From NCBI RefSeq assembly GCF_040811775.1, contig NZ_JBFNXW010000003.1, forward strand, positions 124,001 to 188,000: a stretch of DNA of 64,000 nucleotides, read 5' to 3'. This stretch comes from Balneola sp. MJW-20 (GTDB lineage: Bacteria; Bacteroidota; Rhodothermia; Balneolales; Balneolaceae). This document shows positions 28,436 to 37,459 of this stretch, one piece after another. The translations under genes and the position numbers were made by a program. The notes below the pieces were generated by a model. It made no database searches, was not told where the DNA came from, and saw nothing but the letters and a program-made list of their open reading frames with translations. Position 1 is the first letter of the stretch; every line of letters starts with the position of its first letter.

Positions 28436-28594
28436 ATCTCTGAATTAATTTATGATCAGCTGAAATATACTCTCCGTTGTCTTAAAACAAAGAGAAAAAA
28501 TACACGGGTCATTACGGGGTGTTTTCAAAGTTTAATTAAAACAATCTTTAGCTTTTCTTTAATTGAATGACGAATGTTAATCAACAACCAGAAA

Positions 28595-29752
28595 ATGAAA
28601 TATTCAGCAATATTACTAACGGTATTATTTCTGTTTACAGCCTGCCAGCCCGATCCCTACGATCCTAATAAAGCTGCCTTTGTCACTTATTTGGGTGAAG
28701 ATACCCTGGCGGTGGAAGAATTTGAGAAGACTGAAAATGGTCTGGAAGCAAGGGTGATTCTCAGGAGCCCGGAAACGGTATTTAGTGAATATGATGTGAC
28801 CCTGGATGATAATGGCGGAATCGTTGAAATGGAGCGGAGCATTTATTCGCTGGAAGACGGATTCACGGGACAGCCGGCAATCGTTCAGACGGTGCGAACT
28901 ATTGCAGATAGTCTCCGTGTGGAATATATGACTGACAACGGTTCCCGTGTATTTATGATAGCCCATGAAGAAGGGGTGCTGCCTTTTATTGATATGGTTC
29001 ACTGGCCTTACGAATTGGTTTTGAACCGGGCAAGTGAAATGGGACAGGATACATTAATGCAGCCACTACTCAGTGGCAGCCGGATCTCCGATTTTGTGAT
29101 CGCCGATATGGGTCAGGATTCTATGACGATCCGTCACCCTTCCAGAGGAGTGATGGGAGTAAGGGTAAATGAAGCCGGTGACCTGATGTTTCTGGATGCA
29201 GGGCTAACTACACGTAAGCTGAAAGTATATAGAGTTCCATCTGTGGATATGCTTAAGATCGGAAGAGATTTTGCGGCCAGCGATAAAGAGGGCAGTCCCT
29301 TCGGGCAGCTTTCATCTGCAGAGGCAGAGACCTTTAGTTTTAAAGATACTGAATTCAGAGTGGAATACGGTTCCCCCAAAAAACGAGGCCGGGACCTCTT
29401 CGGCGGGATCGTACCATGGGGCAAACGCTGGAGAACCGGTGCCAACCGTGCAACCCACTTCTATACTTCTTCAGATCTTATGATCGGAGACCTGGAAGTG
29501 CCGGCCGGTGAATATACCTTGTTTACTATTCCGGAAGAGGATGGCGGGATCATGATGATAAATACACAGACGGGGCAAAACGGACAAACTTATAATGAAG
29601 ACCTGGATCTGGGCCGCGTGCCGATGAGCATTAACAATAAAGAGGATAGTACAGAGGACTTTACCATACGGGTGGAAGAGACTGATACAGGCGGGGCGAT
29701 ACGTTTGATATGGGGTCAAACTGTATTCAGTGTGGATTTTACGATCCGTTGA
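28595..29752 (+). CDS. Lipoprotein with C-terminal DUF2911 domain
   Basis: I start it at ATG 28595, which gives the lipobox signal AILLTVLFLFTAC; the frame also opens at 28574 with 7 extra residues. The N-terminal half (about 20-235) is an unfamiliar beta-rich region. The C-terminal DUF2911 domain (about 245-386) has VEYGSPKKRGRDLFGGIVPWG, WRTGANRATHF, LEVPAGEYTLFTIP and a VDFTIR end (the first quoted stretch is given only to its key residues GSPKKRGR and FGGIVPWG). DUF2911 function is unknown. The gene stands alone; an intrinsic terminator lies 28 bases downstream. Confidence 0.85.
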   Translation: MKYSAILLTVLFLFTACQPDPYDPNKAAFVTYLGEDTLAVEEFEKTENGLEARVILRSPETVFSEYDVTLDDNGGIVEMERSIYSLEDGFTGQPAIVQTVRTIADSLRVEYMTDNGSRVFMIAHEEGVLPFIDMVHWPYELVLNRASEMGQDTLMQPLLSGSRISDFVIADMGQDSMTIRHPSRGVMGVRVNEAGDLMFLDAGLTTRKLKVYRVPSVDMLKIGRDFAASDKEGSPFGQLSSAEAETFSFKDTEFRVEYGSPKKRGRDLFGGIVPWGKRWRTGANRATHFYTSSDLMIGDLEVPAGEYTLFTIPEEDGGIMMINTQTGQNGQTYNEDLDLGRVPMSINNKEDSTEDFTIRVEETDTGGAIRLIWGQTVFSVDFTIR

Positions 29753-29780
29753 GTATCCTAAACTAATTTTTGGAGTGAGT

Positions 29781-29816
29781 GCCTGTGGGTGAGAACCCAT
29801 GGGCATTTTTTATTTC
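29781..29816 (+). terminator. Intrinsic terminator after the DUF2911 gene
   Basis: The 10-base arms GCCTGTGGGT and ACCCATGGGC pair (with G-T pairs) around GAGA, followed by ATTTTTTATTT. It lies between the convergent DUF2911 (plus) and PP2C (minus) genes. Confidence 0.85.
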
Positions 29817-29826
29817 AGACAAGGAG

Positions 29827-31110
29827 TCAGGTAGTTCGCTTGATGAGCATGAGTGTGATGTCATCACTTTGAGCAGCTTCTCCGGTATGAGATTTAAGAT
29901 CTTTCAGCAGGCCTTCTTTGATCGTCTCCGCTGATTCATGAGCCATTCCGGAAAGCTGGGTCTTCAGGCGGTCAAAGCCGTATTCATTACCTGCTTTATC
30001 CATGGCTTCAGTGATGCCATCGGTATATAATGCAAGAAGGTCTCCGGGTTCTAATTCGATCCGCCCGATGGTATAATCTGATTCCGGCATTACACCCAGC
30101 AATAAACCCGTCGCATTCAGCTCTTTTACAGGATCGTTTTTCCGGTATAACAAAGGGGCATCATGTCCGCCGTTGGCATATTCGAGGGTGCCATTTTCCT
30201 GATCGAGCACCCCGTAAAATAAAGTAGCGAATTTTGTAGCCTCGGTACTCCGATGCAGCTGTTTATTAGTTCCTTTGAGGCAGGTTCCAGGGTCTTCAAA
30301 GATTGTACACTGCGAACGGAGTGTGGCCTGCAGGTTGGCCATAAGCATGGCAGCGGGCATCCCTTTTCCGGTGATATCGCCCACACAAAATCCGGTTTTA
30401 CCGGAGTCCAGTAAGATAAAATCATAATAGTCCCCGCCCACCGACTTTGCTGGAATGTTCAGGGCCGCCACTTCATATCCCTTTAGTTCCGGATTAGATT
30501 TAGGAAGCAGGTTCAGCTGAATATTCTTTGCCATCTTCATTTCTTCCTGAAGACTTAAAAGAGCTTTTTCTTCTTCATATAATCGGGCGTTTTCGATCAC
30601 CTGTGCAGACTGAGACCCGATGATGGATAAGAGCCTCTTATCTTCATCCGTGAATCCATCCGTATTTTTCTTATTAAATACAGCGAGGTATCCGATCAGG
30701 TCATTTTTCACGATCAGCGGTACAGAAAGAATAGACTGGAATTCAGATTCATCATCTTTCATGAACTGAAACCGGTCATCGTCATGAATATCATTACTCA
30801 GTAGTATACTCCGGTTTCTAAGCATCCACCCGGTGAGTTTTGTATCCAGTTTGATCGGAAGGCGGTCAGCTGTTGTATCCTGCCGCCGGATCATGGTCAT
30901 AAAGGCCTGATCGGGTGATTCTTTCTCAAGCAGACTGATCGTTCCTTCTTCAACTGCCAGGTGCTTAATGCACTTCATAATGATCTGATCAATGATCTCT
31001 TCAACCGGCTGCATGGATGATATAGTAGTAGCAATATCATTTAGAACGGTAAGTTCATTAACAGCTACCTGAAGCTGTCGGGTTTGCTGATCTGAATGGC
31101 TGCCAGTCAT
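29827..31110 (-). CDS. GAF-domain PP2C/SpoIIE-type serine phosphatase (RsbU-like)
   Basis: A 427-residue cytoplasmic regulator. A short N-terminal helix is followed by a GAF domain (about 20-185, e.g. TKLTGWMLRNRSILLSNDIH in parts, and SILSVPLIVKNDLIGYLAVF), a coiled helix (AKNIQLNLLPKSNPELKGYEV) and a PP2C/SpoIIE phosphatase domain (about 205-425) with GGDYYDFILL, GDITGKGMPAAMLMA, YANGGHDAPLLY and LYTDGITEAMD, the aspartates of which bind the metals. The N-terminal GAF may sense a small ligand. It is transcribed divergently from the Ser/Thr kinase at 31284, with 173 bases between the two starts. Confidence 0.93.
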   Translation of the reverse strand: MTGSHSDQQTRQLQVAVNELTVLNDIATTISSMQPVEEIIDQIIMKCIKHLAVEEGTISLLEKESPDQAFMTMIRRQDTTADRLPIKLDTKLTGWMLRNRSILLSNDIHDDDRFQFMKDDESEFQSILSVPLIVKNDLIGYLAVFNKKNTDGFTDEDKRLLSIIGSQSAQVIENARLYEEEKALLSLQEEMKMAKNIQLNLLPKSNPELKGYEVAALNIPAKSVGGDYYDFILLDSGKTGFCVGDITGKGMPAAMLMANLQATLRSQCTIFEDPGTCLKGTNKQLHRSTEATKFATLFYGVLDQENGTLEYANGGHDAPLLYRKNDPVKELNATGLLLGVMPESDYTIGRIELEPGDLLALYTDGITEAMDKAGNEYGFDRLKTQLSGMAHESAETIKEGLLKDLKSHTGEAAQSDDITLMLIKRTT

Positions 31111-31283
31111 ACTCTTTGATTTGTAAAAAAAAGACTCGTTAGCCCAGAGATTAGTACTTAATCATCGAAATCAAAAATATTACTTAGCATATAATTTTGT
31201 TTTTAGGCAAAAAAAATGAATTATAGCGACATATACCCTGATAACAAGTATCTATGAGGTATTCGGGCCGGAACTAAAAACGG

Positions 31284-33818
31284 GTGGACATGCCTGAATC
31301 TATACTCCATTACAATATTATTGAAAAGCTCGGTGAGGGCGGTATGGGAGTGGTATATCTGGCAGAGGATACCAAGCTCAACCGAAAAGTTGCTCTCAAG
31401 TTTTTACCGGACCGCGTTTCCAGGAGTGATGAGGTCAGAGAGCGTTTTATGCAGGAAGCACGTTCAGCTGCCGTACTGAACCATCCCAATATTGCCCAGG
31501 TTTATGCGATCGAAGAGGAAAATGAAGATCTCTTCATTGCTATGGAGTATGTGGAAGGGAGGGACCTGAAAGATGCCCTTAAAGAAGAATCCTATTCCAT
31601 TGAGCAAAAATATTCTATTGCAGAACAGGTGGCTCTGGGATTAAAGGAAGCACACAATAATGGGATCATTCACCGGGATATTAAATCGGCAAATATCCGC
31701 ATAAAACAGGATGGCACGGTAAAGGTCATGGATTTCGGCTTGGCCAGACTGGAGGGATCCGAGCACATCACCAAAGAAGGAACCACCATTGGAACAACAG
31801 CCTATATGGCTCCGGAGCAGTTACTTGGAAAGGAAGCCAATGCAAGATCTGATATCTGGGCATTCGGGGTCCTGCTTTTTGAGATCTTTGCCGGAGAAAT
31901 GCCGTTTCAGGGAGTTTATGAGCAGGCCATCATGTATGCCATCGCTGAAGAAGATCCTAAAGATATTCTTGAACTGGCTCCGGATACTCCCACAAATGTG
32001 ATGACAGTCATTGATAAATGCCTGCAGAAGCTGGTCGAGAACCGCTACGAAAGTATGCAGGAGATCCTCAACGATCTGGAGGACGAGTCGCTCAGACCAT
32101 CAAAGAGAAAAAAGAAAGGAACGCTTATTGAAAGAACTCCGGCACTGCTGGCCGGCATTATATTGACTCTGGTGGCTTTGTCAGTGATTATCATTATGCA
32201 GGATAACGGGACCCTGTTTGGCAGTGGTGAGCTGGACCGCAAATATCTGGCAGTTCTTCCTGTAGAGAATATTGGTGGGGATGTGAGCATGCAGGCTATC
32301 TGTGAAGGTCTTGCAGAAACCCTCTCTTTTAAATTATCTGAGGTTGAGCGATATGAAGATTCCTACTGGGTGGCTCCTGCAGGTGAAATGAGGAATGAAA
32401 ATATCAAGACAGTATCCGAAGCTAGTGAGAAGTTCGGAGTGAATCTGGCGATACTCTCGAGCATGCAGTCGCTGGGCGATTCCACCCGCCTGACTATAGA
32501 ACTGGTGGATGCAGATAATACCCGGCGTATTGATGTAAAACGGGTTATGGTAGAGAGCGGTAACTTTCTGAAGCTGGAAAGGGAGGGGGTCAGAGCCATG
32601 CTGGCTATGCTTAATATTGAGGTAAACCAGGGAATAAATGCATCTCTTACTGAGGATGTTCCGGAAGATCCGGAGGCTTATGAATATTACCTGAAGGGGG
32701 TAGCTGCTTTACAAAAAGGAGAATTGGCAGATAATCTGGAGATCGCCTTAGAGAACTTCAGAAAAGCCGTAGAGATCGATGAAGAGTTTGCACTCGGTTA
32801 TGCCGGTATCGGGGAAGTACAGTATGAACAGTTTCAGACAACCCGGGAGCAGAGTTATCTTCGGGAAGCGGAGAGCTCTGTTCAAACATCACTTGAGCTG
32901 AATGACAAACTGATCCAGATCCAGATCCTTTTAGGCCGGATCAAGTCGGCCAGTGGAAAGCTGGAAGAAGCAGTCGGTCATTATTATGAGGCGATTAATA
33001 TTGATCCGAAATATTCTGAAGCCTATTCCGGTATGGCCGGGGTGTTCTCTGAAATGGGCAATCCGGAACAGGCAGAACAGACCTACCTGCAGGCCATCAG
33101 ACTTAAGCCGGCTTATTGGAAATCCCACAAAGAACTGGCGACTTTTTACTACGTGAACGGACAGACAGATAAAGCCATAGAGCAGTTTGAGAAAGTGACA
33201 CAGCTGACTCCCAGGAATTCAACAGCATATTCTAATCTGGGAGGAGTTCTGATTGCATCCGGACAAAAAGAAAAAGGCAGAACGGTTCTTGAAAGAGCTC
33301 TTGCCATAGACAATAATGTATTTGCAGCAGGTAATCTGGCCTATATGTATTATTATGATGGAATGTTTGAGGAGTCCGCCATGATGTATGAACTGGCGGC
33401 TGAAGAAAATTCAAACTGGTATGCTTTTTGGGGAAATCTCGGGAGTGCATATGCACTATCTGGTCAGGAAAATAAAGCCCGGGAAGCCTATGAAAAAGCC
33501 GTCGTATTAGCCCTGGGTGAGTTGGAAGTGAACGAAAATAATGCAACAGTGATGGCAGATCTGGCATCCTATTATTCGGATCTCGGAAAACGATCACAAG
33601 CCCTGGAATATATTGACCGAGCCACGAAACTAAACGATCAGAATAGCGAAATAAGGTACCGTGCAGTATCTACCTATTTTAATCTGGGTGAGACGGATGA
33701 AGCATTGAAATGGCTGGACCCGGGGACCATGGACCGGGTGGAATTAGAACCAGAACTACAGGGATTAGTAAACGACCCTGCTTATGCAAAATGGAAAGCA
33801 GGCATAGAAGATAATTAA
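31284..33818 (+). CDS. Membrane-anchored Ser/Thr protein kinase with TolB/FlgO-like and TPR regions
   Basis: An 844-residue transmembrane kinase. Kinase domain about 8-270: GEGGMGVVYLAEDTKLNRK (glycine loop), VALKFLPDR, HRDIKSANIRI near 129-139, DFGLARLE near 150 and APEQLLG. The membrane helix is about 287-307. Outside lie a TolB/FlgO-like beta domain (about 318-430, LAVLPVENIGG...) and then TPR repeats to the C-terminus (about 460-835). An AT-rich 31150-31283 leader contains a TAATTTTG word (31192) resembling the Bacteroidota -7 element, but no clear -33 TTG. The nearby secreted gene at 33859 (gap 40) probably shares its transcript. Confidence 0.93.
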   Translation: MDMPESILHYNIIEKLGEGGMGVVYLAEDTKLNRKVALKFLPDRVSRSDEVRERFMQEARSAAVLNHPNIAQVYAIEEENEDLFIAMEYVEGRDLKDALKEESYSIEQKYSIAEQVALGLKEAHNNGIIHRDIKSANIRIKQDGTVKVMDFGLARLEGSEHITKEGTTIGTTAYMAPEQLLGKEANARSDIWAFGVLLFEIFAGEMPFQGVYEQAIMYAIAEEDPKDILELAPDTPTNVMTVIDKCLQKLVENRYESMQEILNDLEDESLRPSKRKKKGTLIERTPALLAGIILTLVALSVIIIMQDNGTLFGSGELDRKYLAVLPVENIGGDVSMQAICEGLAETLSFKLSEVERYEDSYWVAPAGEMRNENIKTVSEASEKFGVNLAILSSMQSLGDSTRLTIELVDADNTRRIDVKRVMVESGNFLKLEREGVRAMLAMLNIEVNQGINASLTEDVPEDPEAYEYYLKGVAALQKGELADNLEIALENFRKAVEIDEEFALGYAGIGEVQYEQFQTTREQSYLREAESSVQTSLELNDKLIQIQILLGRIKSASGKLEEAVGHYYEAINIDPKYSEAYSGMAGVFSEMGNPEQAEQTYLQAIRLKPAYWKSHKELATFYYVNGQTDKAIEQFEKVTQLTPRNSTAYSNLGGVLIASGQKEKGRTVLERALAIDNNVFAAGNLAYMYYYDGMFEESAMMYELAAEENSNWYAFWGNLGSAYALSGQENKAREAYEKAVVLALGELEVNENNATVMADLASYYSDLGKRSQALEYIDRATKLNDQNSEIRYRAVSTYFNLGETDEALKWLDPGTMDRVELEPELQGLVNDPAYAKWKAGIEDN

Positions 33819-33858
33819 ACAAATCATAAAAACGGGACAACAACCAACAGGTGATCAA

Positions 33859-34314
33859 ATGAATAAACAGAAAACACTAATGCTCATGCTGATATCATTT
33901 TTTATGATCTCGGCAGGAATGATCTTTCTTAGTGAGGACCCTATTCCGGAAGGTAACAGAGCTACCATAAATGCTAATATTATGGAGCATAGTGACGGGA
34001 CCTGGCGTGTGAAGGACAACAACGGCAATATCACAGCAACCATCGTTGCTGCAAAAGCTGACAATATTAACTTCCGTGTGATCGGTTCGGATGCCATCTT
34101 TAGTTTTCCGGAAGGATTTGATATTCACAAGCACTTCATTGTGCCGGAAGGAGTTTTTGTGAATACAAGAAATCATAGATTGAGTGCAAACCAGACCCTT
34201 CGTCTGGATGTCAGACCGGATGCTCCGGCTGTACAGACCAACTACGATGTTTATGTCCTGCGGGATAGCAAGTATGTGATCGGTAATTCACCGCCCGTAT
34301 TGATCATCCGCTAA
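33859..34314 (+). CDS. Secreted beta-rich protein of unknown function
   Basis: A 151-residue protein with an N-terminal hydrophobic segment (LMLMLISFFMISAGMIFL) and a predicted beta-rich mature part (EHSDGTWRVKDNNGNITATI, then FSFPEGFDIHKHFIVPEG). No cysteines or known motifs stand out. It lies 40 bases after the kinase and is followed by a terminator at 34339, so the kinase and this protein appear to form a two-gene unit; it could bind the kinase's periplasmic part. I do not recognise the family. Confidence 0.65.
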   Translation: MNKQKTLMLMLISFFMISAGMIFLSEDPIPEGNRATINANIMEHSDGTWRVKDNNGNITATIVAAKADNINFRVIGSDAIFSFPEGFDIHKHFIVPEGVFVNTRNHRLSANQTLRLDVRPDAPAVQTNYDVYVLRDSKYVIGNSPPVLIIR

Positions 34315-34338
34315 GCGGATTATTTTATAAAATCCTGA

Positions 34339-34367
34339 GCCTCGTCTACAAAACGGGGCTTTTTTAT
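34339..34367 (+). terminator. Intrinsic terminator after the kinase unit
   Basis: The arms GCCTCGT and ACGGGGC pair around a 7-base loop (CTACAAA) and are followed by TTTTTTATT. It begins 24 bases after the stop of the gene at 33859. Confidence 0.8.
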
Positions 34368-34479
34368 TGATCAGAAGTTCTGAAAACAATAAAGAACCAG
34401 CCAGTCTGTACTAATATCTGATCTGTGAAACTATTATAATGACCGGATCACTGTAACAGTTGAGAAATCAAAAAGGGCT

Positions 34480-35304
34480 ATGAGTAAATCTGAAGAGAAT
34501 TCACTGCGGCATCGCCTGCATATGATCATATTTGAGGCGGATACTCGCTTAGGTAAACTCTTCGATGTGGTTTTGATCGTTAGTATCATCGCCAGTGTGA
34601 TCGTGGTCATGCTCGACAGTGTAGCTTCTTACCGCTTAGCTTATGGTGAATTCTTTCTTATCCTGGAATGGTTCTTTACGGTTCTATTCACCATCGAATA
34701 TATTCTCAGGATCATTACCGTCAGCCGGGTAAGTGGTTATGTATTCAGCTTCTATGGTTTGGTTGACCTGTTTTCAATTCTTCCTACCTACATCAGTATT
34801 CTTATACCGGGTTCTCAGTATCTGACAGTCATCCGTATTCTTAGGGTGCTGAGGGTATTCAGGGTCCTTAAGTTTACCCAGTATCTTATTGAAGTTGATC
34901 AGCTCAGAGATGCTATGCACCGCTCCCGTCGCAAGATCACGGTCTTTATCTTTACCGTTATGACTATCACTGTGATCATGGGTTCACTCATGTATGTGAT
35001 CGAAGGAGCTTCCAACGGATTTACTTCCATCCCACGTAGTATTTACTGGGCCATTGTTACTCTTACCACGGTGGGATACGGTGACATCTCTCCGGTCACG
35101 CCGCTGGGACAAATGTTGTCGGCAGTGATCATGATCTTTGGTTACGGGATCATCGCCGTACCTACGGGCATTGTTACCGTGGAGCTGGGTCGGACTGATC
35201 CCAGACGTAATCATACGACCGAAGTATGCCGGTATTGCTCCCGTGAGGGACATGCTCCTGATGCCGTTTACTGCAAATACTGCGGATCTAAGTTAAATCC
35301 TTAA
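34480..35304 (+). CDS. Voltage-gated potassium channel (Kv type) with C-terminal zinc ribbon
   Basis: A 274-residue K+ channel. Segments S1-S6 fill about residues 26-230. The S4 helix (about 117-131) carries the repeating Arg pattern VIRILRVLRVFRVLKF and the pore has the selectivity filter TTVGYGD (about 196-202). Instead of a cyclic-nucleotide or RCK domain, the cytoplasmic tail ends in a four-cysteine rubredoxin-like ribbon, CRYC (about 250-253) and CKYC (about 265-268). The stop codon overlaps the stop of the convergent amidase gene. Selectivity is read from the filter; gating ligand is unknown. Confidence 0.94.
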   Translation: MSKSEENSLRHRLHMIIFEADTRLGKLFDVVLIVSIIASVIVVMLDSVASYRLAYGEFFLILEWFFTVLFTIEYILRIITVSRVSGYVFSFYGLVDLFSILPTYISILIPGSQYLTVIRILRVLRVFRVLKFTQYLIEVDQLRDAMHRSRRKITVFIFTVMTITVIMGSLMYVIEGASNGFTSIPRSIYWAIVTLTTVGYGDISPVTPLGQMLSAVIMIFGYGIIAVPTGIVTVELGRTDPRRNHTTEVCRYCSREGHAPDAVYCKYCGSKLNP

Positions 35305-36971
35305 TTACTGAACAGAGGCGGATGTTTTTTGTGATGATCCGTCGCTTCCTGGTAGGCCTTGGCTACTCTCAATACACTGGCCTCGTCAAAGAGGTCGCCG
35401 GTAAAGGTTATACTGGTAGGGCGACCGTTATCCGTAAAACCGTTGGGGAGCACTACACTCGGATGTCCGGTCAGGTTCGTGATCAGCAGATTCGCATTTC
35501 CAAAGGCCGGGGTGACGTAGACATCCACCTTGCTGAGCAGCTCGGCCTCCATCTTCTGGATCAGCTCATAGCGTGCCCGGTTGGCGTTGATGTACTCTAC
35601 CGCAGGGATAAACCGGGCCGCCCGGAAACTGTTTGGCCAGGCTCGTGGTGACTGCCACTTCATCATGTCATCTTCATTACTCAGTGTAAGCTGGTCAAAG
35701 GCAGCGGCACCTTCCGCGGTCAATATGATCCTTAGTGCGCCGGCATCGTATTCCGGTAATTCAATGGGGATCAGATCCACCCCCATATCCCGAAGTACGT
35801 CCAGCACTGCATTGTCTCTTTCCTTATTGTTGTAATCCCGGTCGAAGGCGGATTTCAAATAGCCGATCCTGAGACCTGACAGATCTGATTCAGTATTGTA
35901 ATTAAATGGCTGATTGATGAGGGTTTGGTCGATCCCGTCCGGACCTTTGATAGCATTAAATACGATCGCCGCATCTTCCACACTTCGGGTGATCGGTCCG
36001 ATCTTGTCCATCGTCCAGCTAAGAGCCATAGCTCCGGTACGGCTGACTCTGCCGTAAGAAGGCCGCAATCCTGTTGCTCCGTTTCTGGTGGATGGAGAGA
36101 CTATCGATCCCAGGGTTTCAGTACCGATCGCAAAAGGGAAAAGACCCGCTGCGGTTCCCGATGCTGATCCTGCAGAGGACCCGCTGGATCCCTGCTCAAG
36201 GTCCCAGGGATTGTTGGTACGCCCGCCAAACCATATATCCCCGTAAGCCAGGGCACCGAGAGTGGTCTTGGCAATCAGGACAGCACCCGCCATATCCAGT
36301 TTTTTTATAACAGTGGCAGTCTCATCGATTACCTGATCTTTGTAAGGAGTTGCTCCCCAGGTAGTCTTGTAACCCTTAACCGCAAGCAGGTCCTTGGCAC
36401 CATAGGGAATCCCGTGAAGCGGACCGCGATAGGTTCCGTTTTCCAGTTCATAATCCATCTGTGCGGCCTGCTCCAGAGCTCTTTCACGAGTTACAGTGAT
36501 TATGGCTTCCAGCTGATCATCGTATTCATCGATGCGATCCAGAAAGAATTCAGTCAGCTCAACGGAGGTGATCTTGCGGTCACGAATAAGGGAAGAAAGT
36601 TCGGCAACCGTGTAGAAAGCGAGTTCATTACGGTCATCCGGCATCTCGACATTCTCAGAAAGGTCAAATACCTGCCTGGACTGTTGGAATTCAAACCTTT
36701 TACCAACAGGGACCGGGTTAAATACAAGCGCGGGCGGAATGCTGTTATTCAGTTCGATTTCCCTAATGCTCTGCAGACTGGACCTTGTGCTTTCCAGGGC
36801 ATCGGTCATCGTGTCCCGCTCGGCTTCAGTGAACTCAAGTCCAATGATGCTTGCAGCATTTCGAACCATCTCTTTGGTGATGGGTGCGTCTTTGTCCTGT
36901 ATGAGCGTGAATGCGAGAATGAATCCGGCCAGAATTCCGCCGGCAAAGAGTAATATCCTGGAAAATTTCAT
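35301..36971 (-). CDS. Membrane-anchored amidase-signature (AS) family hydrolase
   Basis: A 556-residue amidase with an N-terminal hydrophobic anchor (RILLFAGGILAGFILAFTLI) and a large AS domain. The Ser-cisSer-Lys triad maps to K193 in GAKDLLAVKG, S269 in GSSAGSASGTAAG and S289 in GTETLGSIVS. An additional ~100 residues before the domain are typical of exported amidases. It is not GatA, since no gatB/gatC are present and it is anchored outside; substrate is unknown. It converges on the K+ channel gene with a 4-base stop overlap. Confidence 0.92.
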   Translation of the reverse strand: MKFSRILLFAGGILAGFILAFTLIQDKDAPITKEMVRNAASIIGLEFTEAERDTMTDALESTRSSLQSIREIELNNSIPPALVFNPVPVGKRFEFQQSRQVFDLSENVEMPDDRNELAFYTVAELSSLIRDRKITSVELTEFFLDRIDEYDDQLEAIITVTRERALEQAAQMDYELENGTYRGPLHGIPYGAKDLLAVKGYKTTWGATPYKDQVIDETATVIKKLDMAGAVLIAKTTLGALAYGDIWFGGRTNNPWDLEQGSSGSSAGSASGTAAGLFPFAIGTETLGSIVSPSTRNGATGLRPSYGRVSRTGAMALSWTMDKIGPITRSVEDAAIVFNAIKGPDGIDQTLINQPFNYNTESDLSGLRIGYLKSAFDRDYNNKERDNAVLDVLRDMGVDLIPIELPEYDAGALRIILTAEGAAAFDQLTLSNEDDMMKWQSPRAWPNSFRAARFIPAVEYINANRARYELIQKMEAELLSKVDVYVTPAFGNANLLITNLTGHPSVVLPNGFTDNGRPTSITFTGDLFDEASVLRVAKAYQEATDHHKKHPPLFSN

Positions 36972-37052
36972 GATGTCCTTTTTAATGCTGCAGATGAGAT
37001 ACCCTGTAGTATTGTTCTATTCTCCAAAAATAGCAATTTCAGGCGGTTGTTT

Positions 37053-37457
37053 TTATGAGTTTTTATCCGCCTTCTTGCTTTTTTTACGAATCATAGACCA
37101 GGAGATGGAAATAATAGATCCAAATACAATGATCAGGCTATAGCTAAGCCAGAGTTGCCATCCCAGGTCCGTGCCTTTAAAACTGAAGCTGACGTTTCCG
37201 GAGACGAGGTAGCCCAGCGGCAGCCATGACCAGGCAGCGGTGATCAGAATATTAGAAATAAGAGGTTTTTGTTTTGCTGATTCCGGAGCTTTGGTAAGAA
37301 TAGCCATGGAGACCAGGCCCATCCAGGTGACCAGATTTCCGGCCGGAAAATTAAAGAATAACTTTACAGGACTTTCCAGGTAGTCGGATCCTGAAACCAT
37401 AAAGGCGATACAACCGGTGCTTATAAGGCTGAGGGTGAGTATGTGGAATTTTTTCAT
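37053..37457 (-). CDS. Small four-helix membrane protein of unknown function
   Basis: A 134-residue protein with four hydrophobic stretches (about 5-24, 30-52, 70-88 and 103-121) and a Lys-rich C-terminal tail (KKSKKADKNS). It starts 2 bases after the GNAT stop at 37460, so it is the second gene of that operon. No motif identifies a function. Confidence 0.7.
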   Translation of the reverse strand: MKKFHILTLSLISTGCIAFMVSGSDYLESPVKLFFNFPAGNLVTWMGLVSMAILTKAPESAKQKPLISNILITAAWSWLPLGYLVSGNVSFSFKGTDLGWQLWLSYSLIIVFGSIISISWSMIRKKSKKADKNS

Positions 37458-37459
37458 GA

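Noticed and set aside
35301..36971. GatA subunit of Glu-tRNA amidotransferase
   Set aside because: The protein has an export or membrane anchor, an extra N-terminal region and no gatB or gatC neighbours.
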